From JAJKIP01 sp040509055 (lineage in GTDB: Bacteria; Bacteroidota; Bacteroidia; Chitinophagales; Chitinophagaceae), in the NCBI GenBank assembly GCA_040509055.1, contig JBEVLT010000345.1, positions 1 to 12,496 on the forward strand: a stretch of DNA of 12,496 bases, written 5' to 3'. Made by a program: the position numbers and the translations under genes. The notes beneath the pieces are model-generated. The model was not told the DNA's origin and searched no databases. It saw only the letters and a program-made list of their open reading frames with translations. Within the stretch, counting starts at the first letter, position 1. The number at the start of each line of letters is the position of its first letter. Positions 11,714-12,496 of the stretch are shown in pieces.

Positions 11714-12190
11714 TCAGGAGCGTTTTTTCCTTTTTTTATTCTCATCGATCACCACAAAGGTGACGGGTTGTTTGCGATACGCTTTTACCTTCCGCCCGCC
11801 TTGGGTGGCCGGTAGCCAGTTGGGTGATTTCTTCAGGATCCGGATCACTTCGCCTTCCATGCCATATCCGTGGTTGGTCAGCGCTTTGATATTGGAGATA
11901 TTGCCTTCTTTATCCACTACAAACTGTATGTAAACCGTATAGCGTCCTTCCGGCGCTCCTTTCCTGACGGGAACCGAGGCATCGAGGGTGGTTTCCAGGA
12001 ATTTTACCCAGCCATCAATCCCGCCCGGAAAAGTAGCTTCTACTTCTACCGCTTCGTAGATGCGGGGGAGGGTATCCTGTACAGGTTGTACAGGCAGGCA
12101 AATGGTGGAAGGAGCGGCAGTGCCCAACAGGAAAACCAGGCTGCAGGATAAAAGAAGTACGGCGGTGGCGAACCATTTTTTGGTAGACAT
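11714..12190 (-). CDS. Exported TonB C-terminal-domain protein, copy 1
   Basis: A 158-aa protein with an N-terminal signal or anchor (MSTKKWFATAVLLLSCSLVF, then LLGTAAP) and then a single TonB C-terminal domain at about 45-150. Typical marks are VEVEATFPGG (48-57), YTVYIQFVVDKEGNISNIKA (85-104), GMEGEVIRILKKSPNWLPA (110-128) and KVKAYRKQPVTF (134-145). Full TonB transducers have a Pro-rich spacer to cross the periplasm to outer-membrane receptors; here the spacer is almost absent, so it is unlikely to reach the outer membrane and probably serves another periplasmic role. The C-terminus ends in a lysine/arginine-rich tail (ENKKRKKRS). A second, similar gene lies 71 bp upstream on the same strand, so the two form a tandem pair. 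No ExbB, ExbD or receptor gene lies in the window. Confidence 0.85.
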   Translation of the reverse strand: MSTKKWFATAVLLLSCSLVFLLGTAAPSTICLPVQPVQDTLPRIYEAVEVEATFPGGIDGWVKFLETTLDASVPVRKGAPEGRYTVYIQFVVDKEGNISNIKALTNHGYGMEGEVIRILKKSPNWLPATQGGRKVKAYRKQPVTFVVIDENKKRKKRS

Positions 12191-12217
12191 GGTGATGATT
12201 TCAGGACGGCAAGATAT

Positions 12218-12235
12218 AAAAAAGCCGGGAGCCGG
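12218..12235 (-). terminator. Weak terminator candidate between the two TonB-like genes
   Basis: On the minus strand CCGG-CTC-CCGG (12235-12225) is followed by C and six T (12223-12218). The 4-bp stem is short, so termination may be partial and the genes could still be co-transcribed. Confidence 0.3.
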
Positions 12236-12261
12236 TCTTCCAGGATCGTGATCGGTGCTGG

Positions 12262-12496
12262 TTAAGCAGACCGGGGCCGGGCAGCTCGTCTTTTTCTTTC
12301 GAAGCCATCCGAGGATATTTTGAAGGAAAGAGGTAGCCTGCGATAGGCTTTTACTTTCTGTCCGTCTTTTATCACAGGGTTCCAGTTAAGCGATAGTTTC
12401 AGAATACGGATCACTTCCTGCTCCATGCCAAATCCATGATTGGTCAACGCTTTGATATCTGACACATTGCCTTCTTCATCTATCATAAACCCGATA
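12262..12496 (-). CDS. TonB C-terminal-domain protein, copy 2 (N-terminus outside window)
   Basis: The last 77 codons of a second TonB-C-domain protein, open to the window edge and ending at a TAA at 12264-12262. GFMIDEEGNVSDIKA, LTNHGFGMEQEVIRILKLSL, NWNPVIKDGQKVKAYRRLPL and SF align throughout with copy 1, including the nearly identical KALTNHG[YF]GMExEVIRILK block. Both end in basic tails (here FERKRRAARPRSA). The two are a tandem duplication with moderate divergence. The ATG at 12486 is internal to the domain, not the real start; the signal peptide and first strand lie beyond the window. Confidence 0.85.
   Translation of the reverse strand, partial: IGFMIDEEGNVSDIKALTNHGFGMEQEVIRILKLSLNWNPVIKDGQKVKAYRRLPLSFKISSDGFERKRRAARPRSA

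Overview
The window looks like chromosomal DNA of a Bacteroidota member, most likely a GC-moderate Chitinophagaceae or Sphingobacteriia-type bacterium. Three things point there: exact TAnnTTTG promoter -7 boxes upstream of several genes, starts without strong Shine-Dalgarno sequences, and protein types typical of the phylum (short TonB-C-domain proteins, a glycine-zipper lipoprotein, a D-lactate/2-hydroxyglutarate-dehydrogenase-like FAD/Fe-S fusion). No phage, transposase, CRISPR array, tRNA or rRNA was found. The taxonomic placement is inference from style and was not tested by a search.

Layout, left to right. (1) 1-2298, lipid and envelope genes: a partial lipoprotein gene (minus), a YegS/DAGK-type lipid kinase (minus) and, divergent from it across only 49 bp, an App1-type phosphatidate phosphatase (plus). 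The kinase and phosphatase would run opposite lipid reactions. (2) 2319-4913, a large DUF4132/MolR-type protein of unknown function (minus), converging on the phosphatase. (3) 4914-5308, a gene-free stretch of about 395 bp rich in stem-loops, which no gene explains. (4) 5309-8224, a 971-aa FAD-linked oxidase fused to a ferredoxin/CCG iron-sulfur region (minus). (5) 8225-8427, a divergent control region with Bacteroidota-type promoters facing both ways and a central 10-bp palindrome. (6) 8428-9201, two tandem paralogous three-helix membrane proteins sharing an FRNGR motif, closed by a strong terminator. (7) 9260-9573, a gene-free stretch with three stem-loops and a perfect palindrome, followed by a four-helix membrane protein and a soluble unknown protein, probably one transcription unit. 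(8) 10926-11702, a glycine-zipper lipoprotein with a sigma-54-like element upstream and its own terminator, then a small multidrug resistance (SMR) transporter behind an exact TAnnTTTG box. (9) 11714-12496, two tandem TonB-C-domain proteins (minus), the second cut off by the window end.

Functional picture: ordinary housekeeping and envelope content rather than a defence or mobile island. The least explained parts are the tandem FRNGR membrane pair sharing a control region with the oxidase, the lipid kinase/phosphatase divergent pair, the structured spacer at 4984-5208, and the SMR protein in which the position of EmrE Tyr60 is an Asn.
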